From positions 1 to 35,746 of the forward strand of contig CACYGY010000026.1 in NCBI GenBank assembly GCA_902774025.1: DNA of 35,746 nt, read 5' to 3'. A model generated the notes under the pieces. That model worked only from the letters and a program-made list of their open reading frames with translations, did not search any database and was not told the DNA's origin. How positions within the stretch are numbered: the first letter of the stretch is position 1; every line of letters begins with the position of its first letter. The DNA comes from an uncultured Eubacteriales bacterium (lineage in GTDB: Bacteria > Bacillota > Clostridia > Christensenellales > Aristaeellaceae). A program made the translations under genes and the position numbers. Shown piece by piece: positions 1 to 6,898 of this stretch.

Positions 1-52
1 ATTGCCGTTCTTCATCCGTGAGATGTTTGCATCTCGTTTCACTGGTTACCAT
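1..52 (-). CDS. 5' end of a leftward gene, possibly an IS30-type transposase (partial)
   Basis: Only the first 17 codons are in the window; the gene continues past the left edge. A strong ribosome binding site (GGAGGT at 66-61 on the minus strand) sits 8 bases before the ATG at 52-50, so this is probably a real start. The peptide begins MVTSETRCKHLTDEERQ. The KHLT-x-EER pattern resembles the N-terminus of IS30-family transposases, which open with a helix-turn-helix region of this kind. That assignment rests on a short match and is tentative. The gene diverges from rplS. An inverted repeat just upstream (106-138) could belong to an element end. Alternatively this is an unrelated DNA-binding protein. 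Confidence 0.4.
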   Translation of the reverse strand, partial: MVTSETRCKHLTDEERQ

Positions 53-105
53 TGCGGTACACCTCCTTTTTCTCATAGTAAGGTCTACCGCGGAATTTTT
101 CAAGT

Positions 106-138
106 TAACGTCCACCCTTATCTCCACTGTGGACGTTA
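106..138. repeat. 10-bp perfect inverted repeat upstream of the leftward gene
   Basis: TAACGTCCAC (106-115) is repeated inverted as GTGGACGTTA (129-138) with a 13-base spacer. It lies between the divergent partial gene and the rplS promoter. It could be the terminal region of an insertion sequence or an operator. There is no T-tract on either side, so it is not a convincing terminator. Confidence 0.45.
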
Positions 139-189
139 CTCTGAGAATTTACTCTGAAAAAAATATCCAGGATTTCTTTCCCGTTTCTC

Positions 190-219
190 TTGCATTTCCA
201 TGGCATGCTGTGATAGAAT
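190..219 (+). promoter_or_regulatory. Sigma-A promoter for rplS
   Basis: The -35 is TTGCAT (190-195) and the -10 is TAGAAT (214-219), with an 18-base spacer and an extended -10 TG at 211-212. Transcription would start near 226, leaving about an 80-base leader before rplS. The leader contains a small GCGC-GAA-GCGC hairpin (254-264). Confidence 0.65.
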
Positions 220-305
220 CTCCCTTGCGACAACGGACGGTCCGCTATCCGGAGCGCGAAGCGCAGACCGGGTATGAACGTCTATGAAGGAAGGAGGATC
301 CCGAC

Positions 306-656
306 ATGAATGAAATTATCCGTTCCATCGAAGCAAAGCAGATTCGGAACGATCGTCCTCAGTTCAACGTTGGCGATACAGTCAACGTGTGGGTCAAGGT
401 CGTGGAAGGTTCTCACGAGCGGCTTCAGGCTTTCGCCGGCACCGTGATCGCCAAGCGCAACGGTGGCGTCCGCGAAACATTTACGGTTCGCCGTGTTTCC
501 TATGGCATTGGTGTGGAGCGCACATTCCCGCTGCATTCCCCCCGTGTGGACCGCATTGAAGTGGTTCGCCGCGGTAAGGTCCGTCGTGCGAAGCTGTATT
601 ATCTCCGGACCCGTCAGGGCAAGGCTGCCAAGATCAAGGAAGTCAGACGCGTCTGA
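306..656 (+). CDS. rplS: 50S ribosomal protein L19
   Basis: L19 is a structural protein of the large ribosomal subunit at the 30S-50S interface. The 116-residue product has the normal family length. It shows the expected order: an N-terminal helix (MNEIIRSIE), the [13 protein letters not shown] strand region, [12 protein letters not shown], the [22 protein letters not shown] core, and a basic C-terminus ([20 protein letters not shown]). The ATG follows AAGGAGG (291-297) by 8 bases. In many bacteria rplS follows rpsP-rimM-trmD. Here it stands alone with its own promoter upstream and terminator downstream, and a possible insertion-sequence gene diverges from it. Confidence 0.97.
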   Translation: MNEIIRSIEAKQIRNDRPQFNVGDTVNVWVKVVEGSHERLQAFAGTVIAKRNGGVRETFTVRRVSYGIGVERTFPLHSPRVDRIEVVRRGKVRRAKLYYLRTRQGKAAKIKEVRRV

Positions 657-670
657 GGATCCAGGGAACC

Positions 671-697
671 AAAGAGGAGTCTCTGACTCCTTTTTTT
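671..697 (+). terminator. Rho-independent terminator of rplS
   Basis: AGGAGTC (675-681) pairs with GACTCCT (685-691) across a TCT loop and is followed by a run of T (692-697). It lies 15 bases after the rplS stop codon. Confidence 0.85.
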
Positions 698-741
698 GTG
701 CTCCTCCCTTTCTCCGGAAGGCTTTCTATGCCCTGACCGCG

Positions 742-770
742 TTGACTTCCCATGATCCGTGTACTAAAAT
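742..770 (+). promoter_or_regulatory. Sigma-A promoter for the phosphoribosyltransferase gene
   Basis: TTGACT (742-747), a 17-base spacer and TAAAAT (765-770) form a near-consensus promoter 43 bases before the start codon. Confidence 0.75.
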
Positions 771-812
771 CGGTACGGGTTTTCCACAAGAACAAACTCG
801 GAGGGATGGGTT

Positions 813-1367
813 ATGACATATCCGATTCAAGTGGCCGGTCTGACACGTCATCTGCCGCTTTGCAGGCTTCAGGATGATCTGTACATAGGCGCGTTTGTTA
901 TCTTTGGCGATTGCGAACTGACCATCGCCTGCGCGCGGGAACTCCTGAAAAAAGCCCCGGATTATGACTATATGATCACATCGGAATCCAAGGGGATTCC
1001 GCTGGTATATGAAATGGCCAGACAACATGGAGATACCAAGTGGATCCTTGCCCGCAAGAGTGTCAAGCTTTACATGCGGGATGTCGTTTCCTCAGCGGTT
1101 CAGTCCATTACGACGGATCACCTTCAGACCCTGTATCTGGATGGTGCCGATGCCGAACTGATTCGCGGCCACCGGATCCTGATCGTGGACGACGTGATCT
1201 CCACCGGTGGTTCTCTGAAGGCACTTGAGACACTGGTCAGCGAGTTAGGCGGAAAAATCGTGGGCAGGATGGCCATTCTGGCAGAAGGCGATGCCCAGAA
1301 ACGGGAGGATATCACCTACCTGGAAAAGCTCCCGCTTTTCAATGCTCAGGGGCAGATTATCGGATAA
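813..1367 (+). CDS. Purine (adenine-type) phosphoribosyltransferase family protein
   Basis: Type I phosphoribosyltransferases transfer phosphoribose from PRPP to a purine base in the cytoplasm. The 184-residue product has the PRPP-binding signature ILIVDDVISTGGS (about residues 127-139), preceded by a hydrophobic strand as in the Apt/Xpt group. The ITSESKGIPL segment (about residues 56-65) corresponds to the family's first active-site loop. The ATG follows GGAGGG with good spacing. The gene is monocistronic, with its own promoter and a strong hairpin behind it. It converges on a probable nucleoside importer operon, which fits purine salvage. Family members also include regulators that bind PRPP, so enzymatic specificity (adenine, xanthine or other) cannot be fixed from sequence alone. 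Confidence 0.8.
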   Translation: MTYPIQVAGLTRHLPLCRLQDDLYIGAFVIFGDCELTIACARELLKKAPDYDYMITSESKGIPLVYEMARQHGDTKWILARKSVKLYMRDVVSSAVQSITTDHLQTLYLDGADAELIRGHRILIVDDVISTGGSLKALETLVSELGGKIVGRMAILAEGDAQKREDITYLEKLPLFNAQGQIIG

Positions 1368-1380
1368 AACATCTGTCAGT

Positions 1381-1415
1381 AGAGCCCGGACAGGGGATTT
1401 CCTGTCCGGGCTCTT
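1381..1415. terminator. Long hairpin between the convergent phosphoribosyltransferase and ABC operon
   Basis: A 14-bp perfect stem (1381-1394 with 1401-1414) has a six-base loop. The T-tract is poor on both sides, so termination may depend on stem strength. It probably serves both convergent units. Confidence 0.6.
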
Positions 1416-1455
1416 CCTGCATGCGAAACCATTCATGGCGGGCGTTTCCGTCCCG

Positions 1456-2361
1456 TCACTTTGCTGCCCTGTGCCCCCTCCGGGTACGCTGTCTGAGAGC
1501 AAGAAAAACCATCATCAGAATGGTTCCGACGTATGGGAACGTAGCTGTCAGGGTAGGATCAATGAAGCCCTGCATCCGCAGGCCGGCTGCCTCAATAAAG
1601 CCGAACAGCAGTGTTGCAAAGAACACTATCAGAGGATTGGACCGTCCGAAAATAACGCAGGCAACCGCCACATAGCCTTTGGAAGCAGACATGTTCTCCG
1701 TGAAGGTTGAGAGATAACCCATGGACAGATAGGCACCTGCCAGTGTACACAGAAGTCCGCAGCCAAGAGACGCGAAATACCGCTGCTTTTCAGGACTTCT
1801 GCCCACAGAGCGCAGGGATTCGGGGTGTTCACCGGAAGCATGAAGCCAGAATCCCTGAGGTGTTTTATACAGAAAAACCCACATGGCGAGTACAAGGAAC
1901 CATGCCAGCAGCACCATGATGGAAATCTGAACCTGTGTATCGCCAACCCTTCCCAGTTGAAGCACCGGGATCTTGACCACCTCACCTGTGGTGGGATGAA
2001 AAGACCCGCTCTGACCAATAAGTGTTCGCAGGAGAAAAGTCGTCAGAGCCTGAGCGAACAGATTGAAAGCAACGCCAATAATAAATTCATCGCTGTGATA
2101 GCGGATCACAAGCACACCGTAAAAGAGTCCCGAAAGCAGTCCCGCTGCCAACGCGAACACCAGACCCATGACCCAGGATCCGCACAGCCAGGAACCCATT
2201 GCCCCTGCAAACGCGCCGATGATGATCATGCCGTCAATTCCGATGCACATGATCCCTGCCTGATCCGTCATCAGGCACCCCAGGGCCGCCAGGATCACGA
2301 TGGTAGAGGTATTCACAGTATTGAGGAGCGTGCTCAGACTGAATATGGTTCCCAGATTCAT
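1456..2361 (-). CDS. BMP-type ABC transporter permease, second subunit (NupQ/YufQ-like)
   Basis: This is one of the two membrane subunits of a BMP-family importer. The 301-residue protein is strongly hydrophobic, with about eight to nine membrane segments, and carries the family-typical ADQAG-like stretch TDQAGIMCIGIDGMIIIGAF near residues 32-51. It ends in a basic tail (RQRTRRGHRAAK). Its ATG overlaps the stop of the upstream permease gene by four bases (ATGA), and a GGGGAGGTG ribosome site precedes it, so the two permeases are translationally coupled. With the neighbouring permease it would form the channel that takes nucleosides or similar solutes from the BMP protein. Substrate assignment is an inference from the family and the nearby purine genes. 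Confidence 0.85.
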   Translation of the reverse strand: MNLGTIFSLSTLLNTVNTSTIVILAALGCLMTDQAGIMCIGIDGMIIIGAFAGAMGSWLCGSWVMGLVFALAAGLLSGLFYGVLVIRYHSDEFIIGVAFNLFAQALTTFLLRTLIGQSGSFHPTTGEVVKIPVLQLGRVGDTQVQISIMVLLAWFLVLAMWVFLYKTPQGFWLHASGEHPESLRSVGRSPEKQRYFASLGCGLLCTLAGAYLSMGYLSTFTENMSASKGYVAVACVIFGRSNPLIVFFATLLFGFIEAAGLRMQGFIDPTLTATFPYVGTILMMVFLALRQRTRRGHRAAK

Positions 2362-3431
2362 GACTTCACACCTCCCCGCATCCGGTTAGCTCTTCTGGCG
2401 GAACTGTGCCGTCCAAGACTGGCCAGGAGTCCCTCCTGAGCCGCCATGAAGAAAATGATGACGGACTGGATGATCAGGATCAGTTCACTGGATATGCCGG
2501 TCTGTGACTGCATGCTCACAGCCCCGATCTTCAGCGCGCCGAAGAAAAAGCTCATCAGAATGATCCCCAAAGGCCTGTACTGCATGATCATTGCCACCAG
2601 CATGCCGTCAAAATAGAACTCATTGGAAAAGTCAGTCTTGAATCTTGTCTGAAGGCCAAAGCATTCAAACATGCCCAGCATACCGCACATGGCACCGGAA
2701 ATCAGCATCCCCAGAATCCCCAGCATGCCAGCGTTCAGGCCAGCATACCGTGCGAAACGGGAATTCTCCCCGGTCAGCTTCATACCGAAACCTGTAGTGG
2801 TACGGGACATCAGATACCAGACAAGGAGTGTAACCACCGCAATCATGAATACCGTCTGTGTCAGATTGGAACCCTTGATCAGCCTGGAAAACCGGAAAGC
2901 TCTGTCCAGGGACGCGGTCCCGGAAACGATACCTTTTTCCGTGGTTTTCAGGGGACCGTTGGCGAGATACGTACAGAAATAGATCGCGATGGAATTCATC
3001 AGGATCGTTGTGATGACCTCACTGATATTCAGCTTGATCTTCAGAATGGCAGGGATCCACGCGTACAGAGCACCTGCCAGAATTGCGGCCAGAAGGCAGA
3101 GGGGAATGGCAAGCCAGGGAGAGGTTCCGTTCAGGGCAGCGCCCAGCCAGCAGGAAGCGATGGCTCCAAGGTACATCTGTCCTTCACCGCCCACGTTGAA
3201 GATACCGCCCTGGCTCGCCACTGCCGTGGCAATACCGGTTATGCACAGCTGGGCCGTTTTGTAGAGCGTATTCCCGATGGAGCGTTCCGAACCGAAGGCT
3301 CCGGTAATCAGAACCGCGTATCCCTCCAGTGGATTATGCCCTGACACCGCCATGATCACGGCACCGATCACAAGAGCCATCAGAATGCTGGAAAAGAGAC
3401 TCAGAAGATACTTTTTTCTCGCATCACTCAT
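2358..3431 (-). CDS. BMP-type ABC transporter permease, first subunit (NupP/YufP-like)
   Basis: Partner membrane subunit of the BMP importer. The 357-residue product has an N-terminal membrane segment after a short basic lead, then the conserved region ASQGGIFNVGGEGQMYLGAI (about residues 70-89), which is typical of this permease family, and further membrane segments to the C-terminus. GAGGAGG lies six bases before the ATG. The start overlaps the ATPase gene's end by eight bases. The order ATPase-permease-permease behind the binding protein matches the yufN-O-P-Q/nupNOPQ arrangement of Bacillota. Confidence 0.86.
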   Translation of the reverse strand: MSDARKKYLLSLFSSILMALVIGAVIMAVSGHNPLEGYAVLITGAFGSERSIGNTLYKTAQLCITGIATAVASQGGIFNVGGEGQMYLGAIASCWLGAALNGTSPWLAIPLCLLAAILAGALYAWIPAILKIKLNISEVITTILMNSIAIYFCTYLANGPLKTTEKGIVSGTASLDRAFRFSRLIKGSNLTQTVFMIAVVTLLVWYLMSRTTTGFGMKLTGENSRFARYAGLNAGMLGILGMLISGAMCGMLGMFECFGLQTRFKTDFSNEFYFDGMLVAMIMQYRPLGIILMSFFFGALKIGAVSMQSQTGISSELILIIQSVIIFFMAAQEGLLASLGRHSSARRANRMRGGVKS

Positions 3432-4968
3432 GGCCTGCCTCCTCTCCGCGCCCGGTCATGTACAGACCAACCTCGCGCTTTTCTGTCACTGAAGGATCAA
3501 ATTCGCCCGTGATACTGCCCTCATAGATTGTACACAACCGGTCACTGAGACGATACAGTTCATCCAAATCCGCGCTGATGAGCAGAATCGCGCATCCTTC
3601 ACTTCTTTTCTCCATAATCTGACGGTGAATGAAATCCATGGCACCTACATCCACGCCGCGACTGGGCTGAGAGATAATCATAACCCTGGAACCCGAGCTG
3701 AATTCCCTCGCCACCAGGACTTTCTGCATGTTACCACCCGAAAGGGACTGGGTGGGAGTATGAATCCCACCGCCGCGTATATCAAAGTTCGCGGATAACT
3801 CCTCCGCATACTCTTTCATCCGCTTCTTTTTCAGATGAAAGCCCCTGATGGAGAATTGCGGCTCTTTCTCCCGGCCTACCACCAGATTGTCCACGATATC
3901 CGACTTTCCTGACAGTCCAGTCTGAATCCTGTCCTCCGGCACATGAGAAACGCCTAGAGCGCGTATTTGAGCAGGATCCATCCCTGTCACATCCCTGTTC
4001 AGAATCCTGATCTGCCCGGACTGGACATGACGCATTCCTGTAACTGCTTCTGCCAGTTCACTCTGGCCATTTCCCTCAATGCCCGCAATACCCAGAATTT
4101 CCCCGGGAAACACCTTCAGGCTCAGCCCCCGGACAGCCGGAAGTCCCCGGTTATCCAGGACAGACAGGTTTTCCACAACCAGTGCCGGTTCCGTTGCTTT
4201 CGTCTTTTCCCGTATGAAGGGTTCCATCAGCACGTCTTTTCCCACCATCATCGAGGCGAGAATCCGCTCGTTCACATCGCATGTCTGACAGACTCCGATC
4301 AGCTTTCCCTGCCGCATGACCCCAACCCGGTCCGAAATGGCCATCACCTCGTTCAGTTTATGCGTGATGATAATGACCGTCATCTGCCGTATCCGGACAA
4401 TGGACCGGATGACATCAAACAATTCATCCGTCTCCTGAGGCGTCAGAACAGCTGTCGGTTCATCCAGAATCAGGATGTCAGCCCCCCGGTATAAAGCCTT
4501 GAGAATCTCAACTCTCTGCTGAAGGCCCACGCTGATGTCCCGTACCGTATCCGTGGGGCGCACAGCAAGCCCGTATTCCTGAACAAGTTCCTCCACAATC
4601 TGATTGGCACGCCTGAAATCATAAAACAGGCCGCGACGCGGTTCTGTGTTCAGAACGATATTCTGAGCCACGGTAAAACTCGGAACAAGCATGAAATGCT
4701 GGTGCACCATGCCGATCCCGTGGCGGATCGCTTCATTGGGATCAAAGCGGAAGAGTCTTTCCCCCCGAACCAGAACTTCACCGTCCGTAGGAGTATACAT
4801 ACCGTAGAGGATATTCATCAGTGTCGATTTGCCTGCCCCGTTTTCTCCCACCAGGGCAAAAATTTCCCCCTTCCGGATATCCAGGCTGACATCATCATTG
4901 GCAAGAACACCCGGAAACTGCATGGTGATATGGCGCATGGAGACAACCGGCGTCACTTCCTGCGACAT
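3424..4968 (-). CDS. BMP-type ABC transporter ATPase with two nucleotide-binding domains (NupO/YufO-like)
   Basis: This cytoplasmic ATPase energises the importer. The 514-residue protein contains two ABC domains in tandem. The first has Walker A GENGAGKST (about residues 40-48) and Walker B LILDEPTAVL. The second has a degenerate Walker A (GIEGNGQSE), signature LSGGNMQK and altered Walker B IISQPSRG in place of a DEPT motif. Such asymmetry is normal for the RbsA/YufO type, in which only the first site is expected to be fully catalytic. A GGGAGG ribosome site precedes the ATG. A hairpin with a T-tract separates this gene from the binding-protein gene, probably lowering its expression relative to the binding protein. 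Confidence 0.9.
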   Translation of the reverse strand: MSQEVTPVVSMRHITMQFPGVLANDDVSLDIRKGEIFALVGENGAGKSTLMNILYGMYTPTDGEVLVRGERLFRFDPNEAIRHGIGMVHQHFMLVPSFTVAQNIVLNTEPRRGLFYDFRRANQIVEELVQEYGLAVRPTDTVRDISVGLQQRVEILKALYRGADILILDEPTAVLTPQETDELFDVIRSIVRIRQMTVIIITHKLNEVMAISDRVGVMRQGKLIGVCQTCDVNERILASMMVGKDVLMEPFIREKTKATEPALVVENLSVLDNRGLPAVRGLSLKVFPGEILGIAGIEGNGQSELAEAVTGMRHVQSGQIRILNRDVTGMDPAQIRALGVSHVPEDRIQTGLSGKSDIVDNLVVGREKEPQFSIRGFHLKKKRMKEYAEELSANFDIRGGGIHTPTQSLSGGNMQKVLVAREFSSGSRVMIISQPSRGVDVGAMDFIHRQIMEKRSEGCAILLISADLDELYRLSDRLCTIYEGSITGEFDPSVTEKREVGLYMTGRGEEAGHE

Positions 4969-4989
4969 GGCTGTTTCCTCCCTTTCTCG

Positions 4990-5024
4990 AAAAATGGCAG
5001 CGCACGCTCTGTGCCTGCGCTGCC
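4990..5024 (-). terminator. Intra-operon attenuator between the binding protein and ATPase genes
   Basis: On the minus strand GGCAGCGCA pairs with TGCGCTGCC (5024-5016 with 5004-4996), followed by ATTTTT (4995-4990). It lies just after the binding-protein stop codon. Partial termination or mRNA end protection here would give more binding protein than transporter, a common arrangement. Confidence 0.65.
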
Positions 5025-5043
5025 GTAAACCCAGATTCCCTTG

Positions 5044-6030
5044 TCATTCAAGGGTCGTGGGAACCACAATCTCACCGGAAATAATCTTCTGCTTCAGCTC
5101 CTCCACTTCGCTCTTCAGTTCATCACTGACCTGCTGCGGCATATCCTCCGTTCCATAGACAACATCAATGAAGCCGGTGGCCATATCGGCCTTCCAGATG
5201 GTGCCGCCCTTAAAATACTCATCCGGGTGTGAGACTACTTCATAAATGGATCTTCCCACATCCTTGACCATGGAACAGATGATCACGTCCGGATTGATGT
5301 ACTTCTGATCTCCGTCCACGCCGATGGCATAGAAGCCTGCTTCACGGGCTGCCTCAAAGACGCCCTCACCGGTTTTTCCGGCAATCTGGAAAATAATATC
5401 GCAGTCCATGGAATGGAGCGCCAGGGCGCATTCCTTGCCTTTAGCCGGGTCCTCATAGTCATTGGAATACTGCACAAGAACCTCACAGTCCGGATTCGCA
5501 AGGGCTGCGCCGGCCTTGTATCCCACAATAAAGTCATTGATGGTATCACTGTCCTGTCCACCCACGGCGCCGATCTTGCCGGTCTTTGTCATTTTTCCGG
5601 CAATGTAGCCCACCAGGAAGCTGCCCTCATTCTGGGCATAGACAATGGACATGAGATTGTCTCCTCTGTCCGCCAGTCCGTTATCCACAAACAGGAACTT
5701 CTTGTCCGGATAGTCTTCCAGAATCACGCCCGAATCCAGAGCGTCCCAGAACTGCCAGCCCACAGCCACGACGATATCACACGCCTGAGCTCCCTGATCC
5801 AGGCCGATCTCATACTGACTTGCATCCTCGTAACAATGAATAACCTTGGTAACGGTCCCGAAGTCAGCCTCGAGGCGGTCAATACCTTCCTTTGCGGAAT
5901 CATAGAATGACCGGTCTCCCAGGGTGTTGGCCAGAACGATCGCCACAGAAGGCGTCTCAGCGGAGGCCGCCGTAGAGAACAACGTCACCAGCATCAGAAC
6001 AAAGAGAATCCAGGACACACACTTTTTCAT
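5044..6030 (-). CDS. BMP-family substrate-binding protein with a type I signal peptide
   Basis: Solute receptor of the importer. Residues 1 to about 24 form a signal peptide (MKKCVSWILFVLMLV, then FSTAASA|E). The mature part has the BMP/Med fold: VAIVLANTLGDRSFYDSA, the GYIAGKMTKTGKIGAVGG segment, IIFQIAGKTGEGVFEAA, GVDGDQ and ICSMVKDVG. These match purine-nucleoside receptors of the PnrA/TmpC/NupN type. The protein has 328 residues, the usual size. The ATG follows GGAGGTG. Oddity: no lipobox cysteine follows the hydrophobic core. The cleavage site is an AxA signal peptidase I site, whereas such receptors in monoderm Bacillota are usually lipoproteins. An 18-bp palindrome lies just upstream. 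Confidence 0.9.
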   Translation of the reverse strand: MKKCVSWILFVLMLVTLFSTAASAETPSVAIVLANTLGDRSFYDSAKEGIDRLEADFGTVTKVIHCYEDASQYEIGLDQGAQACDIVVAVGWQFWDALDSGVILEDYPDKKFLFVDNGLADRGDNLMSIVYAQNEGSFLVGYIAGKMTKTGKIGAVGGQDSDTINDFIVGYKAGAALANPDCEVLVQYSNDYEDPAKGKECALALHSMDCDIIFQIAGKTGEGVFEAAREAGFYAIGVDGDQKYINPDVIICSMVKDVGRSIYEVVSHPDEYFKGGTIWKADMATGFIDVVYGTEDMPQQVSDELKSEVEELKQKIISGEIVVPTTLE

Positions 6031-6054
6031 GATCAGGACACCTCCGACTTATGT

Positions 6055-6072
6055 AATCCGGTATACCGGATT
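6055..6072. promoter_or_regulatory. 18-bp perfect palindrome upstream of the BMP operon
   Basis: AATCCGGTATACCGGATT is self-complementary over its full length. It begins 24 bases before the BMP start codon and lies in the intergenic region shared with the divergent reductase gene. It is a good candidate operator; on the minus strand it may overlap the -10 region. No clear -35/-10 pair for the BMP operon was found. Confidence 0.55.
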
Positions 6073-6134
6073 CCCGTTTCTCTTCGCGATCAAAATGAAA
6101 AGTCCTGCCGGTCATGGTTCGGAAACACAAAAAG

Positions 6135-6143
6135 TGTTAAGAT
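6135..6143 (+). promoter_or_regulatory. Extended -10 promoter element for the flavodoxin-fold reductase
   Basis: TGTTAAGAT is an extended -10 element 35 bases before the start codon. The -35 position has only a weak match, as is often tolerated with extended -10 promoters. Confidence 0.4.
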
Positions 6144-6178
6144 GGACGGAGAAAAGCTGAAAAAGGAGATGTTCCCCC

Positions 6179-6799
6179 ATGAATCCGGTTCAGGTTCTTC
6201 TGGTGAATGCCTGCCCCCGGGGCAGCGCGTCCAGATCACTGTATCTGTCCGACTGCCTTCTCCGGTTCCTCCGGAATGAAGGAGAAATCCGGCTCCGGAC
6301 CCATGATCTTTGCCGCATGGAGCTGAAGCCTCTGGACGGTCCTCATCTCATGGAGAGAGAGGCACTATGCAACCGGCATGATTTTCACGGACCGCTGTTC
6401 GCGCCGGCCCGGGATCTGATGGAATGCGAGCTTCTGGTCATCGCCGCACCTTACTGGGATCTTTCCTTTCCCTCTGTGCTGAAGGTCTGGATCGAACATA
6501 TGTTTGTCAGAAATCTGACCTTCGTCTACCGCCGCAACGAGCCGCAGGGACTTTGTCCGGTGAAGCACGGCGTCTATCTCACCACATCCGGAAGTCCCAT
6601 GAATGGAATGGACTTTGGTTTTCCCTACATCCGGGAAGCCATGCGTTTTCTGGGCGTTCCTTCCATGGATGTGATATCCGCGGAAGGTCTGGACCTGGAA
6701 GGCGCCCGAACAGAGGAGATTCTTCAGCGGGCCGTGGAAGAATCTCGGGAATGGGCCATCCGATACATGAAACAAAGGAAAAGCACGCCGCTCGATTGA
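6179..6799 (+). CDS. Flavodoxin-fold NAD(P)H:FMN reductase (azoreductase/quinone reductase family)
   Basis: Cytoplasmic flavoprotein predicted to reduce quinones or azo compounds with NAD(P)H. The 206-residue product opens with a beta strand and phosphate loop (VQVLLVNACPRGSASRS, about residues 4-20) and has the FMN-binding segment APYWDLSFPSVLKVWIEH (about residues 89-106), typical of the flavodoxin_2/AcpD group. A further conserved glycine-rich loop (TTSGSP) lies near residues 138-143. AAGGAG precedes the ATG with about 12 bases spacing. It is transcribed away from the BMP operon. Its stop codon lies inside the -35 box of the asd promoter. The physiological substrate is unknown. Confidence 0.8.
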   Translation: MNPVQVLLVNACPRGSASRSLYLSDCLLRFLRNEGEIRLRTHDLCRMELKPLDGPHLMEREALCNRHDFHGPLFAPARDLMECELLVIAAPYWDLSFPSVLKVWIEHMFVRNLTFVYRRNEPQGLCPVKHGVYLTTSGSPMNGMDFGFPYIREAMRFLGVPSMDVISAEGLDLEGARTEEILQRAVEESREWAIRYMKQRKSTPLD

Positions 6800-6824
6800 C
6801 AGCGGCCAGGGGGGCCGCTAATAT
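6796..6824 (+). promoter_or_regulatory. Near-consensus promoter of the asd-dapA-dapB operon with an inverted repeat as spacer
   Basis: TTGACA (6796-6801), exactly 17 bases, then TAATAT (6819-6824). The -35 overlaps the stop codon of the preceding gene. The whole 17-base spacer, GCGGCCAGGGGGGCCGC, is an inverted repeat with six-base arms and a five-base centre, an ideal site for a repressor or a MerR-type activator. The same repeat could also act as a weak read-through hairpin. Transcription would start near 6831, about 68 bases before asd. Confidence 0.7.
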
Positions 6825-6898
6825 GAAGCCGTTTTTCCGGTCTCCCGCCATCTGCCGGGATTTCGGGAAATGTCAAGAGTCTGGAGGGAACGTCTGAT

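Noticed and set aside
18..287. 89-codon plus-strand open frame before rplS
   Set aside because: It overlaps the opposite-strand start with a strong ribosome site and the rplS promoter, and has no family motif.
6831..6898. Lysine riboswitch before asd
   Set aside because: The leader is only about 68 bases and lacks any L-box structure.
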